Of a DNA stretch of 64,000 nucleotides, positions 48,395-58,202 are shown piece by piece. The DNA is from Reticulitermes speratus (Eukaryota; Arthropoda; Insecta; Blattodea; Rhinotermitidae). Where the stretch lies: assembly GCA_021186555.1 (NCBI GenBank), contig JAJKFL010000008.1, positions 17,477,936 to 17,541,935 of the forward strand, given 5' to 3'. The position numbers were made by a program, and so were the translations under genes. Positions within the stretch are counted from its first letter, which is position 1. Each line of letters begins with the position of its first letter. The notes beneath the pieces are model-generated. The model made no database searches. It was not told the origin of the DNA and saw nothing but the letters and a program-made list of their open reading frames with translations.

Positions 48395-49743
48395 GTGAGT
48401 ATTGCATTTACTGCAGAAGATATAATTTAGTAAAATATTATAAAGAATGAAGGCTAATATTAAGATGCGATTTCAAAGCTCTGAACAAGCATATAGTAAT
48501 GTTATATATACAAGCCAAGTTCTGTCGGTGTGAGAGAATGGGACTTTTTTTGGTTCAGTTTCCATGGTTACGGCAGATGATTCCCTTCTTTCCACTTTTC
48601 TGATCCCCTGCTTCCTCCCTGTTAAAGTATCAAGACAGTATCCAACATATATGTGAAGATTATTTGACTCAATAATTGCAAACATATTACATGGTGAAAC
48701 ACAATATCAGAAAAATACTATTAACACAAATGTGGTATGCAGTTGTTTAAATAAACCATATAAGAAGAATTTTCTTCGGCGATAAAGCCGTTCTTTGAAG
48801 AGTCGTCTTAGCACCAGGTAAATGACCACTACCTGCTGCATACAGTTTCAGCTGTCGCAAAGGCTATACATTCACAGGGGCAAACATTGGAATATTTAGA
48901 AAACTGTTTTGAAGGGCGTTTTTTTTTCTCTCACAAAAAATTTTATGTTGCCGTGCCAAATGCCAGAAATACTAATTGGTACCAAAATATTAAAATGAAT
49001 ATTGCAATCAGTCAACACAATATTATATTCAGGAAGAATAAAGGCCTTTATTCTTCTTGAATATTATGTTGTGTTGACTGATTGCAATATTCATTTTTAT
49101 TTCATAACACAACGGTGATGTGCCACATTAAAGTAACCAAAATATTCATCGGACAAGCAGTAAGTCAAAGACCAATTTTTAAGTAGAGCAGGGCTTTAAC
49201 CCCGAATAATGTTTATTTTAAATTTTCTCGTCATTAATATAGGTTTGTTATACATAAAAACGAAGTTATTTTGTCTATTTCTGGTTGTTTGATTTTATTT
49301 TATTAGGGATAAAAAATCTTGTATTACCCGTATTTGTTACTCCGTCATTTTTGGCTGCTAAACTCGCTATATATATATACAGGGTATACACAAAAGAATG
49401 GTGCGGTTTCCCTTTATTCACCATTGAAACCGCACCATTCTTTTGTGTATACTCTGTATATATTCGTAAAATTAATTGCTATTGAAATTGTAATGACGTG
49501 GATTTTCTTTACGTACAGGTGCTCAGTCGCATCACGGAGGGGGTCACGGAGGTATGGTTCCCCAAGAAAAGGGGATCTGGCACCAAACGTCATTCCTTGA
49601 ATTCCAATTTGCAATACGCGATTGTGGAATACGCCAGCCACCGTTCCGCTGCAATGGCTAGAAGACGCTTGATCCCAGACAGAGTCGAACTGTGGGGAAG
49701 GCAGATAATTGTGGATTGGGCCACACCAGAAACTTGCCGCAAG
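47879..49743 (+). CDS. A1CF/RBM46/RBM47-family RNA-binding protein (first two coding exons, 3' incomplete)
   Basis: Exons 47879-48394 and 49519-49743 join in phase 0 to give 247 residues. A helical N-terminal region (about 29-50) runs into [15 protein letters not shown], a hallmark of the A1CF/RBM46/RBM47/SYNCRIP group. RRM1 spans about 74-150, with RNP2 EIFVGK at 75-80 and RNP1 RGFGFVMY at 114-121. RRM2 starts with LFIWGI at 156-161 and ends [20 protein letters not shown], then VDWATPE. Family members bind AU- or U-rich RNA and act in RNA editing, stability or germ-cell differentiation. A third RRM is expected but was not found before 58 kb. RRM2's RNP1 is weak (NLQYAIVEY instead of a Gly-Phe type). 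Confidence 0.87.
48991..49098. repeat. Near-perfect 108-bp palindrome without loop
   Basis: Arms 48991-49044 and 49045-49098 meet at AAGG|CCTT and differ at about four positions. Arm sequence includes ATTGCAATCAGTCAACACAA and its complement. It lies in the first intron of the RNA-binding gene. Either a small foldback MITE or a cloning/assembly palindrome. Confidence 0.85.
49380..49456. mobile_element. 77-bp Tc1/mariner-type MITE
   Basis: Inverted 31-bp arms (CAGGGTATACACAAAAGAAT... and its complement ending TATACTCTG) with a 15-bp loop, flanked by TA on both sides within a TATATA tract. TA duplication with CAGGGT ends is typical of mariner-derived MITEs. It lies 62 bp upstream of coding exon 2. 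Confidence 0.78.
49519..49743 (+). CDS. A1CF/RBM46/47-like exon 2
   Basis: Acceptor ACGTACAG, donor GTAAGC at 49744, 75 codons, phase 0. Starts [19 protein letters not shown] and ends ATPETCRK. The KxxEGVxxV and HRxAAMARRxL blocks match RRM2 of the vertebrate proteins. Confidence 0.88.
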
Positions 49744-51555
49744 GTAAGCTTCTCCCTTCCCATCACAAAGCCGCAGATAGTTTTCTACGAAATACAGGAA
49801 CATATGGCTTTTACGGGGGTTTTCAAATTATTACGCTTCGACCGTGCCTCTTAAAGCATAGGTGGCCAGACTTTTGGAGACAACTTTCGCGATCTATCAG
49901 AGTACATCAGGTCAACTAGGCAAAGAAATGTAAAATAGCACAATAACACCAAACATATAAAAGTACAATTATTTCATTTATTACAAATTGATCTTTTCAA
50001 ACTAAAATAATTTACCGTAATTAAAAGGTGTTTTTCTTTAACCCTTCTATTGCGAAGTTGATTCATGACACCGCATACCTAGCGATAACTTACTGAAAGA
50101 TATTCATAATTACTTAGGCAAAAGCGAAGGCAGTATTTTAAATATTAATCGGTTAGACGGCTTCTGTATCTTGAGTTAATTCTCTTCATCTGGGAGAAGG
50201 CTTCTTCGCAGAGGTAGGTTAATCTAAAAAAAGATGCTGTTAAACGAAGAGCTATTGATCGTACTGAGGCGGAAAATAAATTTTGATAGAGACCAAAATC
50301 GGCCGCGATCAACTGTTGAGCCACTGCCGTCTTAAAGCAAGCAGGCCCAATCTATTTCAGAGTTAGGCCTGGCTTTCGCAGTCAGATACTGAAAACCTTG
50401 TAGTTGTGGGAAAAAACTTGAAGTTTAACATGCCATTCTGAGAAGTTTGTTTGGAAACACGGTTATAAAATTGACAGAGATGATAAGGAGGGTTGGATTT
50501 AAATTTCATGTAATAATCCTGTGGGGTAAAATTTGACAGCCCCGTATCTTTAATAATAATTTGCTCTATTAGAAGACACCACAAGCTTCCACAGAGTACA
50601 TTTGAAAAATAAAGGGAGGAAATAGTTTTTTGGAGAAGAATGTCATGGTTATTATTTTTTTGTCGGATCTAAGTACGTTCATTACTACTGATTCCTGCTA
50701 GAGTAAACCCTCAGTTTTACGATGTACCTGTGGGGAAGATTGATCCGGGAAATCCTGTAAGTCGGTTCCTAGCCTATAGCCTAGCCTAGAGTTGCGAGTT
50801 TTAAAGCCAAGTAACCGAATCTAGGTAGTGTATTAGCACAAAAACAATACATATAAAATATACTTATGATATAGAATAGGAAAATAAGTCCTAGAAACAT
50901 ATTTGAATGCCAAAATATGTGTCGGGCGCTTCCGCAACTTAACGAAGTTTGATCGGTGTCGCGTAGGCCTAAGTGTCGTCGCTTTGCCAGTATAGTTCTG
51001 TGGGCTAGATTATTGGCACCAACAAATCTACAGTACCTGAATGCTGAGATTAAAGTTTTACACACAAGTAATTTGGATTTTTCTTTTTGCGCTCAGAAGG
51101 GCGACTTAGTTAATGCGGGAGTTGGTTGATCGACATAACAATCCCTTGGCCACCACCACTGTTTAATTTCGACAATTATGCTGGGAAGCTCCAATTTTAA
51201 TAATTTTAATAATTCTAACAATATTAGTAATTTATAAATCATATTATTGTTATGATTATAACTACAATTATTCTTAACCTATTAACTGGTTGCTATTGTA
51301 GGTTTATATATTGATCTTGTATCCAATAATTTTCGGCTTATCATATACGTATTTTATGATATACAAGTTGAGATCTCAACGTAAATAATAATAAAACTAG
51401 ATAAGATTTAACACATGTATAATTTTACCTTTGTAGCTTATTAAATTTGAAGTCATTATACGAAGATTGTAGTGATTGACGATACTGGTCTTACCTTTAC
51501 ATAATGAAGTCCTTGCCATTGTAATTATAACCATTATTTTACGGTTGTGTTATAC
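49744..51555 (+). other. Intron or flank after the RNA-binding exons
   Basis: AT-rich, no RRM3-like frame and no clear mobile element recognised. Confidence 0.5.
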
Positions 51556-51561
51556 CTACCC

Positions 51562-51840
51562 GCCGATCCCAGTCGCCGTGCGATCTAAGGCGTGGGTATG
51601 CGGCCGCTCGCTTACTGGGATTGTGGGTTCGAATCCCACCGGGGGGGGGGGGGGGGGCATGGATGTCTGTCTCTTGTGAGTGTTGTGTGTTGTCAGGTAG
51701 AGGTCTTTGCGACGAGCTGGTCCCTCATCCAGAGGATTCCTACCGAGTGTGGTGTGTCTAAATGTGTGTGATCGTGAAACCTTGAAATGAGGAGGCCTAG
51801 GCACCCAAAAAGGGGCTGTTAAGCCATAGGAAAAGAAAAA
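51562..51840 (+). mobile_element. SINE family C, full length
   Basis: Head CCGATCCCAGTCGCCGTGCG, box B GTGGGTTCGAATCCCACC followed by an 18-G run, then GATGTCTGTCTCTTGTGAGT, CTACCGAGTGTGGTGTGTC, AAGGGGCTGTTAAGCCATAG and an A-rich end. Sense copy of the family seen reversed at 42611-42870. Confidence 0.85.
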
Positions 51841-51855
51841 AAGTTATACCTACCA

Positions 51856-52109
51856 AACACCATGAAGCAGAGTGCTTCTACAGAAGCTAACAGTTCTTCA
51901 GCCAGCAAAGAATTCCCGACATTTTATGGAACCCGAATGTTTAATGCCGTGTGTACACAGACGTCACTGGTCGCTGCCTGTAGCCAAGTGAATCCAGTTC
52001 ACACCCTCCTATCCTATTTATTTAAGATATATTTTAATGCTAATCTCCTACCTACACTTGGTCTTCGCTACGGTCTCCTTTCAGGTTTTCTCACCCAAAA
52101 CGTGCAGGT
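51856..52109 (-). mobile_element. RTE-type LINE 3' fragment, abutting the CR1-like element
   Basis: Plus-strand antisense readings (EANSSSASKEFPTFYGTRMF, QVNPVHTLLSYLFKIYFNAN) are the antisense of the RTE C-terminus and 3' UTR. It stops exactly where the CR1-like tail (ATGATGATG reversed) begins at 52110, so it is probably the older target sequence. Confidence 0.7.
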
Positions 52110-52129
52110 TCATCATCATCATTTATTCA

Positions 52130-53191
52130 CATTCCATAAATCCAAGTTTACAAGAAACAAAGGAATAGAATTGGTCACATGAAATATGAAATAAAATAAG
52201 TTACAAAAGCAATAACAAATATGATAAACAAGATAAGATAAAGACAATAAAAACATTGCATTGAACTTATACAAAACTAAATACAATAAAATGTATGGTT
52301 CACTCATAATTTTTTTGTTCAAAATATTCCTGTAATGATTAGAATGAATGGAGATAAAGACAATTTTTTAAGGCTACTTTATATAGTTTGACATTATTGA
52401 CAAGTGCCTTTATTTCAAAAGGAAGGTTATTAAAATACCTAATTCCCATATAAAAGGTTCCCTTCTGATATGTTGTTAACCAGGGAGATGGCAGGTGAAG
52501 ATCAAAACTATATCTAGTATTATTATTGTAGACTTCAGAATTACTCTTGAATAGGTGGATGTTATTGGCTACAAACAGTAGTATGGATAATAAGTATTGT
52601 GATTGAAGGGGTAGTATTTTGAGTTTTTTAAAATAATCTGTACATGAATCTCTATTACTAATACCAGTGATAATCCTTATGGCCTTCTTTTGAAGGGGGA
52701 AAATATTAATCGAGTATGAAGAGCTTTCCCAGAAAATTAAGCCATAGCTCATTAATTAATGAAAATAGGCGTGATATACCATAATTAAAGTGTTGACTGA
52801 CATAAAAGGTTTAATGGTTCTTATAGCATAACAGGCCCTACTTAATTTAGTAGTTAAGTGGTCGAGATGGGTGTTCCAAGATAAAGTATTTTTGTATGGT
52901 TATGCCTAGGAATTTAGTATGATGGATATTGGTAAATAAATTGTTGTGGTATCCTGTTTGAATATCAAAAGGGGATGCATTTCTGGTTTTAAAGTGAATG
53001 AAATGAGTTTTTTTGAGGTTTAATGATAATAAATTACTGTTAAACCATCTGAGTTATTGTTTAAAGGACTCAATTACACTTTTTTCAAGATCTTCCTGTC
53101 TAGGGACTGTTATAAGTACACTGGTATCGTCAGCAAAGAGAATGGGTATAGAATTATTGACGAAAGTACTCGGTAGATCGTTGATATAAAT
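52130..53191 (-). pseudogene. CR1-group ORF2, RT catalytic box and C-terminal part
   Basis: After the stop at 53192 the same frame reads IYINDLPSTFVNNSIPILFA, then DDTSVL (FADD catalytic box), then several stops. The frame 52752-52339 holds the C-terminal block (QKKAIRIITGISNRDSC, LLFVANNI, GIRYFNNLPFEIK) usual for CR1/jockey-like elements. Confidence 0.78.
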
Positions 53192-54404
53192 TTAAAAAAG
53201 TAAGGGTCCAAGGATGGATCCCTGAGGGACTCCCTTAGAATTTACTCCCCAATTGGAATATGTATCCTGGTTAGAGATTTTAGAGTTAATTATAACACAC
53301 TGATACCTTCCTGTTAAATATGATTGCATTAAAGAGTACATGGAGCCATTAATCCCATAAAATTTCAGTTTAGATAACAGTATGACATGATCAACACATT
53401 CAAAAGCCTTCTCGAGATCACAAAATATTCCACCAATTGTAAATTTCTTGTTTAGGACATTTAAAATTTCATTTAATAATTTAAAGATTATATTATCAGT
53501 AGAAGAGTTGGGTTTGAAACCAAATTGGTTCTTGGATAAAATGTTATTATTAGTAAAATGATGCATTAGTCTCACAAATATTAGTTTTTCGAAGATTTTG
53601 GAGAAGGAAGGTAATATAGAAATAGGTCTGTAATTAACCATTATATTCTTATCACCATTTTTATATATTGGTTTTATATTTGAATATTTCAGATATTCTG
53701 GAAAATTTCCTGTTGACAATGATTGATTAAATATCTTTGTCAAAGGTGAGCTGATGAAGGGAGAACTTTCCTTTAGAATCTTGAAAGAAATTTCATCGTA
53801 ACCGTAAGAATTGGGGGATTTTAAGGATTTAATAATTTTTTCAATTTCTTGTCTACTTGCATAGTTAAATTCAATCTGTGGAAACGGTTTTTTGAAGGCA
53901 TTTAATAAATATTTAATGGAAGAAAGGTTACTGTTAACATCCTGTATACTCTGTATTTTATTCACAATTTTGTAAAAAATAACTGTTGAAAGATTCCGAG
54001 ATAGATTGAGGATTGACAGTCAAGTTGTCATTAACACAAATTGTAGTAATACCATTATTTAAATTAGTCCTTCCTGTAATAGTTTTTGTAATTTTCCATG
54101 TAGCTGAGATTTTATTATCAGAGGTGGAAAGTAAATTATTATAATAAGATCGTTTAGCTTCTAGAACATTTTTAAATAATGATTTACTGAGGGCTTTGAA
54201 ACAGTTTATTATTTTAGAAATATTATATTTCTGGGATAATAAATAAAGAGCCCTTTTAAGATTGCATTGCATTTTTATATAAGGAGTAATCCATGGAGTG
54301 CTGTTATTATTATTTTCCCTGTGTAATTTTAATGGAAAGGAAGCATAGAATAACCTTAGGTAAGTGCTAAGAAAATATTTAAATAATACATTCACATCAT
54401 TCAT
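53192..54404 (-). pseudogene. CR1-group ORF2, reverse transcriptase part
   Basis: Two frames: 54404-53958 (pre-RT region, TPWITPYIKMQCNLKRALY) and 53965-53192 with RT motifs IIKSLKSPNSYGYDEISFKI, NYRPISILPSFSKIFEKL, CDLEKAFECVDH and KGVPQGSILGPLLF. The slip near 53975 is at a run of A/T. The frame ends at a TAA that replaces a codon in LLF-IYINDL. Confidence 0.85.
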
Positions 54405-55338
54405 TCATTCTGTAGTCTGTCTTACGACAGGTCCGTAGCCTCTTCCAAAGCGAGTTCTCCACACGGTGCGATCTAGTGCTTCCTCTTTCAATTTCCAGTA
54501 TCTTTTCTTTTCCTTAAGGTCATCCAGTAGCTGCTTACGTCTTCTCCCTCGTCGTCCCGTCATTTCTATCCTTCCTTCTAACTTTCCTTCAATCACGTGT
54601 TTCAGAAGGCAGTTTCTACGCAAGATGTGACCAATCCAGTTAGCCTTTCTTCTTTTTATTGTATGTAGCATATTCCTCTCCTCCTTGACTCTGTGTAATA
54701 CTTCTTCATTTCTCACACGATCGGTCCAACTGATCTTTTCCATTCTTCTCCAGCACCACATTTCAAAACTTTCCAGATACTTCTGATCTACTTTCCGAAG
54801 TGTCCACGTTTCAGCACCATACAAAGCTATGCTCCAAACGTAGCACTTTACTAGTTTCTTCCTTAAATTTAATTCCAGTTTGCTGGTGAAAAGATTTTTC
54901 TTCTTGTTGAATGCTGTTTTTGCCATGGCAATTCTGGATTTAATTTCACGTGTACACCTTGCATCACTTGTTATCATGCTACCCAAATAATTGAAATATT
55001 CCACATTCTCCAATTGTTTTTGATCTATCATAATTTTCATTGGGGATGGTTGCCTTGAGATTTTCATTACTTTAGTTTTTCCCACATTCATTTCCATTCC
55101 ATAGCATCTTCCAATTTCAATTAGTCTATCAATCATGCCCTGTAGCACCTTTTCTTCCCTAGCCAGTAGCACAAGGTCATCTGCATATTTCACAGTGCGA
55201 ATTACTTGTCCTCCTATTTTGAAGTCTCCAAACCCTTCAAGAGCTTCCTTGGTAAGGTACTCGCTGTATAAGTTGAACAGAATCGGTGACAAGCAGCAAC
55301 CTTGTCTAACTCCTCTTCCAATCTTCACACTTCTCGTC
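54402..55338 (-). mobile_element. Nested 5'-truncated RTE-type LINE with 10-bp target duplication
   Basis: Flanked by TCACATCATT at 54392-54401 and 55339-55348. It carries the C-terminal half of an RTE-like reverse transcriptase in the same orientation as its host. The 3' end is a GAATGAATG run. Only 937 bp remain of an element normally over 3 kb. Confidence 0.9.
54405..55328 (-). CDS. RTE-type reverse transcriptase, C-terminal 307 codons
   Basis: Uninterrupted. RT motifs GVRQGCCLSPILFNLY and KYADDLVLLA (catalytic YADD), then EYFNYLGSMITSD, SIALYGAETWTLRK and KANWIGHILRRN, the typical C-terminus of RTE/HmRTE-like elements. The absence of stops over 307 codons indicates a recent insertion. 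The first Met is internal to the original protein. Confidence 0.88.
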   Translation of the reverse strand: MKIGRGVRQGCCLSPILFNLYSEYLTKEALEGFGDFKIGGQVIRTVKYADDLVLLAREEKVLQGMIDRLIEIGRCYGMEMNVGKTKVMKISRQPSPMKIMIDQKQLENVEYFNYLGSMITSDARCTREIKSRIAMAKTAFNKKKNLFTSKLELNLRKKLVKCYVWSIALYGAETWTLRKVDQKYLESFEMWCWRRMEKISWTDRVRNEEVLHRVKEERNMLHTIKRRKANWIGHILRRNCLLKHVIEGKLEGRIEMTGRRGRRRKQLLDDLKEKKRYWKLKEEALDRTVWRTRFGRGYGPVVRQTTE

Positions 55339-56193
55339 TCACATCATTGTCATCAAAAATATCATCCCAGGATTCAAAACTCAAGTTTAATTTAAACTCC
55401 AGAATAGAAGGTTTATCAAATTTCCTATATGTTTGAGTTGCATTAATTAAAATAGGTATATCAATATTAAGAAACTGTAACAACTGGCCATCGTGGTCAG
55501 ACAGACCATTGAAAAACGGGCAGATGTAATGTTTATCCTTCCTGGAGTAATCAATGAAAATGTTATCTATGGCTGATAAAGATTTACTCTCTATTCTTGT
55601 TGGGAAATCAACAATACTAGTAAGATTATAGGAATTTAAAAGAGAATTTAATAGTTTTTTTGTTAGGATTGTCAGTAAGATAGTTGATGTTAAAATCACC
55701 ACATATGATATATTCAAAATTTGGACGAAGTAAAGTTTTTAATATGATATCTAATTTATTTAAAAAATGATCAAAATTACCAGATGGTGCCCTATATACC
55801 GTTAGTACATATGTATTAATGTTGGTTAGCTGCAACTTAACAGCACAAACCTCAATATCTTTATCCCTACAAAACAAATCTAAATTTATAACTTGAAATT
55901 TAATATTATTATGTATAAAAATAAAGACACCCCCCCTTGAGAGATGACTTTCTGCAATATTTGGCACCCAGTTTGTAATTGGGTAGATTAATGTAGTCTA
56001 TTTCATCATTATTCAGGTGATGTTCAGATATACAGATGAGATTAGGTAGATCATGATTTAAGAAACATATTAGTTCATTTACCTTCCTTCTAAGACCACA
56101 AATATTTTGGTGATACAGATTTAAAGATCTAGATATTGGGGATATATTATTACAATTAATTCTATCATTGCATTCTTGGTCTTTGTTTACCAT
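55325..56193 (-). pseudogene. CR1-group ORF2, endonuclease part (two frameshifts)
   Basis: Starts MVNKDQECNDRIN at 56193. APE-type endonuclease blocks: LNLYHQNICGLRRKVNEL, ICISEHHL, VYRAPSGN, IICGDFNI and LSDHDGQ. The frame slips near 55930 (run of seven C in the plus strand) and near 55655 (run of seven T), both at homopolymers. The frame continues until the nested RTE at 55348. Confidence 0.82.
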
Positions 56194-57374
56194 AAAAAAT
56201 CTTCATTTTTCGTAATTGGTGGTTTTCTCAGTCTGTTTGATTTTCGTATTGTTTCATTACCATCTTCATTATTATCTTCTATAGAGTGATCTGAAACCAA
56301 ATATTTATCTGTGACACAGTTGTCGCTGGGATTAAAATTGTCCTTCCAGAACAAACAAATAGGGACAACGCTTTTTTGGAACATTGTGTCACAAGTTGCT
56401 GCTATGTATTTCACAATTACTTCCTTCCCCAATGCATTCAAATGGAGACCATGTTTTGTAAACATATCTCTACTAAGGTCATGCTGTATTATTGTAACAT
56501 GTTCATAGCACTTCATAATTTTCAAAAGCTTCCTATTAAAAACAGTTATCTCTTTATTTACACATGACCAGTCTGTTAGATCATGCCTATAAGGTAAGCA
56601 CAATAAAACAATATTTGTATGATTATTAGTTCTTACAAAATTCAAAACCTGCCTTAACCCTTCTTTAGTGTTGTTTTTCACACCATCATTTGCACCACCC
56701 CAGATTACAAGAACATAATTTTTCGTTAAAGTAGAAATTGAACCTTTTGCAGAATTAGTCGATGTAATATCACAGTTGGGTTTGGTGTACCCTATAACCT
56801 CAAATTTATCATTCAGTGTGTCTTTTAGTTTATCTGATAGACCACGAACATGGCTATCACCAAGAATCATTATTTTGTGTTCACTTTTCTGGTAACTTTT
56901 CCCAACCCTAATACCATTACATTTAATGGGCTTAATTCTAGCATTCTTTTCCTGTTTAAGTTCATTGAAATTTGGGTAAGTCTTATGGGTTCTGCTCCTT
57001 AATGAGGTTAAGTTACTTATTTTCACCGGAATGCTAGCCGGGGTTTCCTCAGATTGAGTTTGTATTTCAGATAAAACTTCACATCTATTTGTAGCTAAAA
57101 TATCATGATAACTTGAGTATGAAGAACACTTCTTCGGTTTCATAGGATGTTTAACATTAACCACTTTCCATTCCTTTCCAGAATTTTCACTAGTATTCTG
57201 TTCATCACTTCTAATAAGCACACAAGAATCACCTAATTTATTCAAGTCATCTTGAAGTAACCTAATAATAAGCTGTGTCGATTTTAATTCAGTGACAGTT
57301 TCTTGAAGTAGAGACGAAAGAATATTACACTTCGCACAATTCTTATCCACGTTCACACCGCAATCAGTCTCCAT
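56187..57374 (-). CDS. CR1-group ORF1: coiled-coil plus SGNH-hydrolase (esterase) domain, 395 aa
   Basis: Intact from ATG 57374 to TAA 56187-56189. Residues 13-45 form CAKCNILSSLLQETVTELKS and a helical stretch, with a CxxC motif. Residues 168-320 carry SGNH-hydrolase blocks: GDSH 172-175, GGAND 226-230 and HGLHLN 308-313. Such ORF1 proteins are thought to bind element RNA. Its last seven bases (ATGGTAA) overlap the start of ORF2. Confidence 0.88.
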   Translation of the reverse strand: METDCGVNVDKNCAKCNILSSLLQETVTELKSTQLIIRLLQDDLNKLGDSCVLIRSDEQNTSENSGKEWKVVNVKHPMKPKKCSSYSSYHDILATNRCEVLSEIQTQSEETPASIPVKISNLTSLRSRTHKTYPNFNELKQEKNARIKPIKCNGIRVGKSYQKSEHKIMILGDSHVRGLSDKLKDTLNDKFEVIGYTKPNCDITSTNSAKGSISTLTKNYVLVIWGGANDGVKNNTKEGLRQVLNFVRTNNHTNIVLLCLPYRHDLTDWSCVNKEITVFNRKLLKIMKCYEHVTIIQHDLSRDMFTKHGLHLNALGKEVIVKYIAATCDTMFQKSVVPICLFWKDNFNPSDNCVTDKYLVSDHSIEDNNEDGNETIRKSNRLRKPPITKNEDFLW

Positions 57375-58046
57375 ACTGTTTTAAAGGTAATTTATTTCTT
57401 CGTGGTTGCATTATGTGAAATCGAACTGTTGTGATACGCTGTGAGAACTGAGTGCACTTCATATGGGGAACGTAACCTTGCAAACATTGAAAAGTAATGG
57501 GGACGTGTGAAAAATTCCTAGGAGTGACAAAATTTTGGACGGATGCTTAACGTATCAGACACGGAGGTTATTGTTCGGTGACACACCCTGTCGTATAAAG
57601 ACGGCCTTTTTATTGTTTTATTATTTTATCTCTGATAGCCTTACGATCCTTCGTTTTGACGTACGGTCAGGGTCAATGCGGTCGTCTTGCGTCATGAAAT
57701 TTGATTGCGGCGGGTAAAGGGCGATCGCTGTGTTATGCTCTCACTGAGTAATGTGGCCAATTGTCCCATTCGCAGTACGTAGAAACAAATATTTATTGGC
57801 AAGATTAGTTTGTGCGTTAACAGTGTGAAAATGTAGGGGATTTTCTTTCTTTGTTAGGTAGTATTTAATGTACTAAATAAGACGCAAGGTTTGTTCATAT
57901 TTGTTGAATGAACGAAGAAAATCAGCATCACTAGCTGGAAGTGTTAGCAGTTCTGTGGTGGTAGCAATGGATGGGGGATATTCGTGGCTTCTGCAAGAGG
58001 AGCAGTTGTGCGATCAGTTTTGATTTGTTAGTGACAGTGTGTAAAG
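57375..58046 (+). promoter_or_regulatory. 5' flank and 5' UTR of the adenylosuccinate lyase gene
   Basis: From about 57480 the sequence is unique and CpG-containing. It includes TGTCGTATAAAGACGGCC near 57589 (TATA-like TATAAA) and a G-rich, CpG-rich leader. Transcription start unknown. The left part may include the 5' UTR of the minus-strand LINE. Confidence 0.35.
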
Positions 58047-58202
58047 ATGAACGAGGGCTACAGCGAGAATGATGAATTCTGTATTTACCGATCCCCACTT
58101 TCTGCTAGGTACGCATCAAAGGAAATGCAGTACAATTTCAGTGACATGAAGAAATTTTCTACCTGGCGCTTGCTGTGGGTGTACCTTGCTAAAGCGCAGA
58201 AG
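58047..58202 (+). CDS. AdSL: Adenylosuccinate lyase, first coding exon
   Basis: 52 codons from ATG 58047 to donor GTATGA at 58203, phase 0. The protein starts [20 protein letters not shown] and continues [32 protein letters not shown]. This matches the start of animal ADSL (YRSPLxSRYAS.EM...FSD..KF.TWR.LW..LA.AE). The enzyme cleaves SAICAR and adenylosuccinate in de novo purine synthesis and the purine nucleotide cycle, and works as a cytosolic homotetramer. Only about 10 percent of the protein is here. Active-site residues lie in later exons beyond the window. Confidence 0.9.

Larger units (their letters stand above)
52110..57374 (-). mobile_element. CR1-group non-LTR retrotransposon, near full length, with a nested insertion
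   Basis: In minus-strand order: ORF1 57374-56187, ORF2 from 56193 (endonuclease, reverse transcriptase, C-terminal domain to about 52130), then a short (ATG)n 3' tail at 52110-52121. An ORF1 with an SGNH/esterase domain is known for the CR1 lineage. About 4.3 kb of the element is its own, with 937 bp of nested RTE (54402-55338). The 5' boundary upstream of 57374 is not resolved. No clear target duplication was found for the outer element. Confidence 0.85.
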
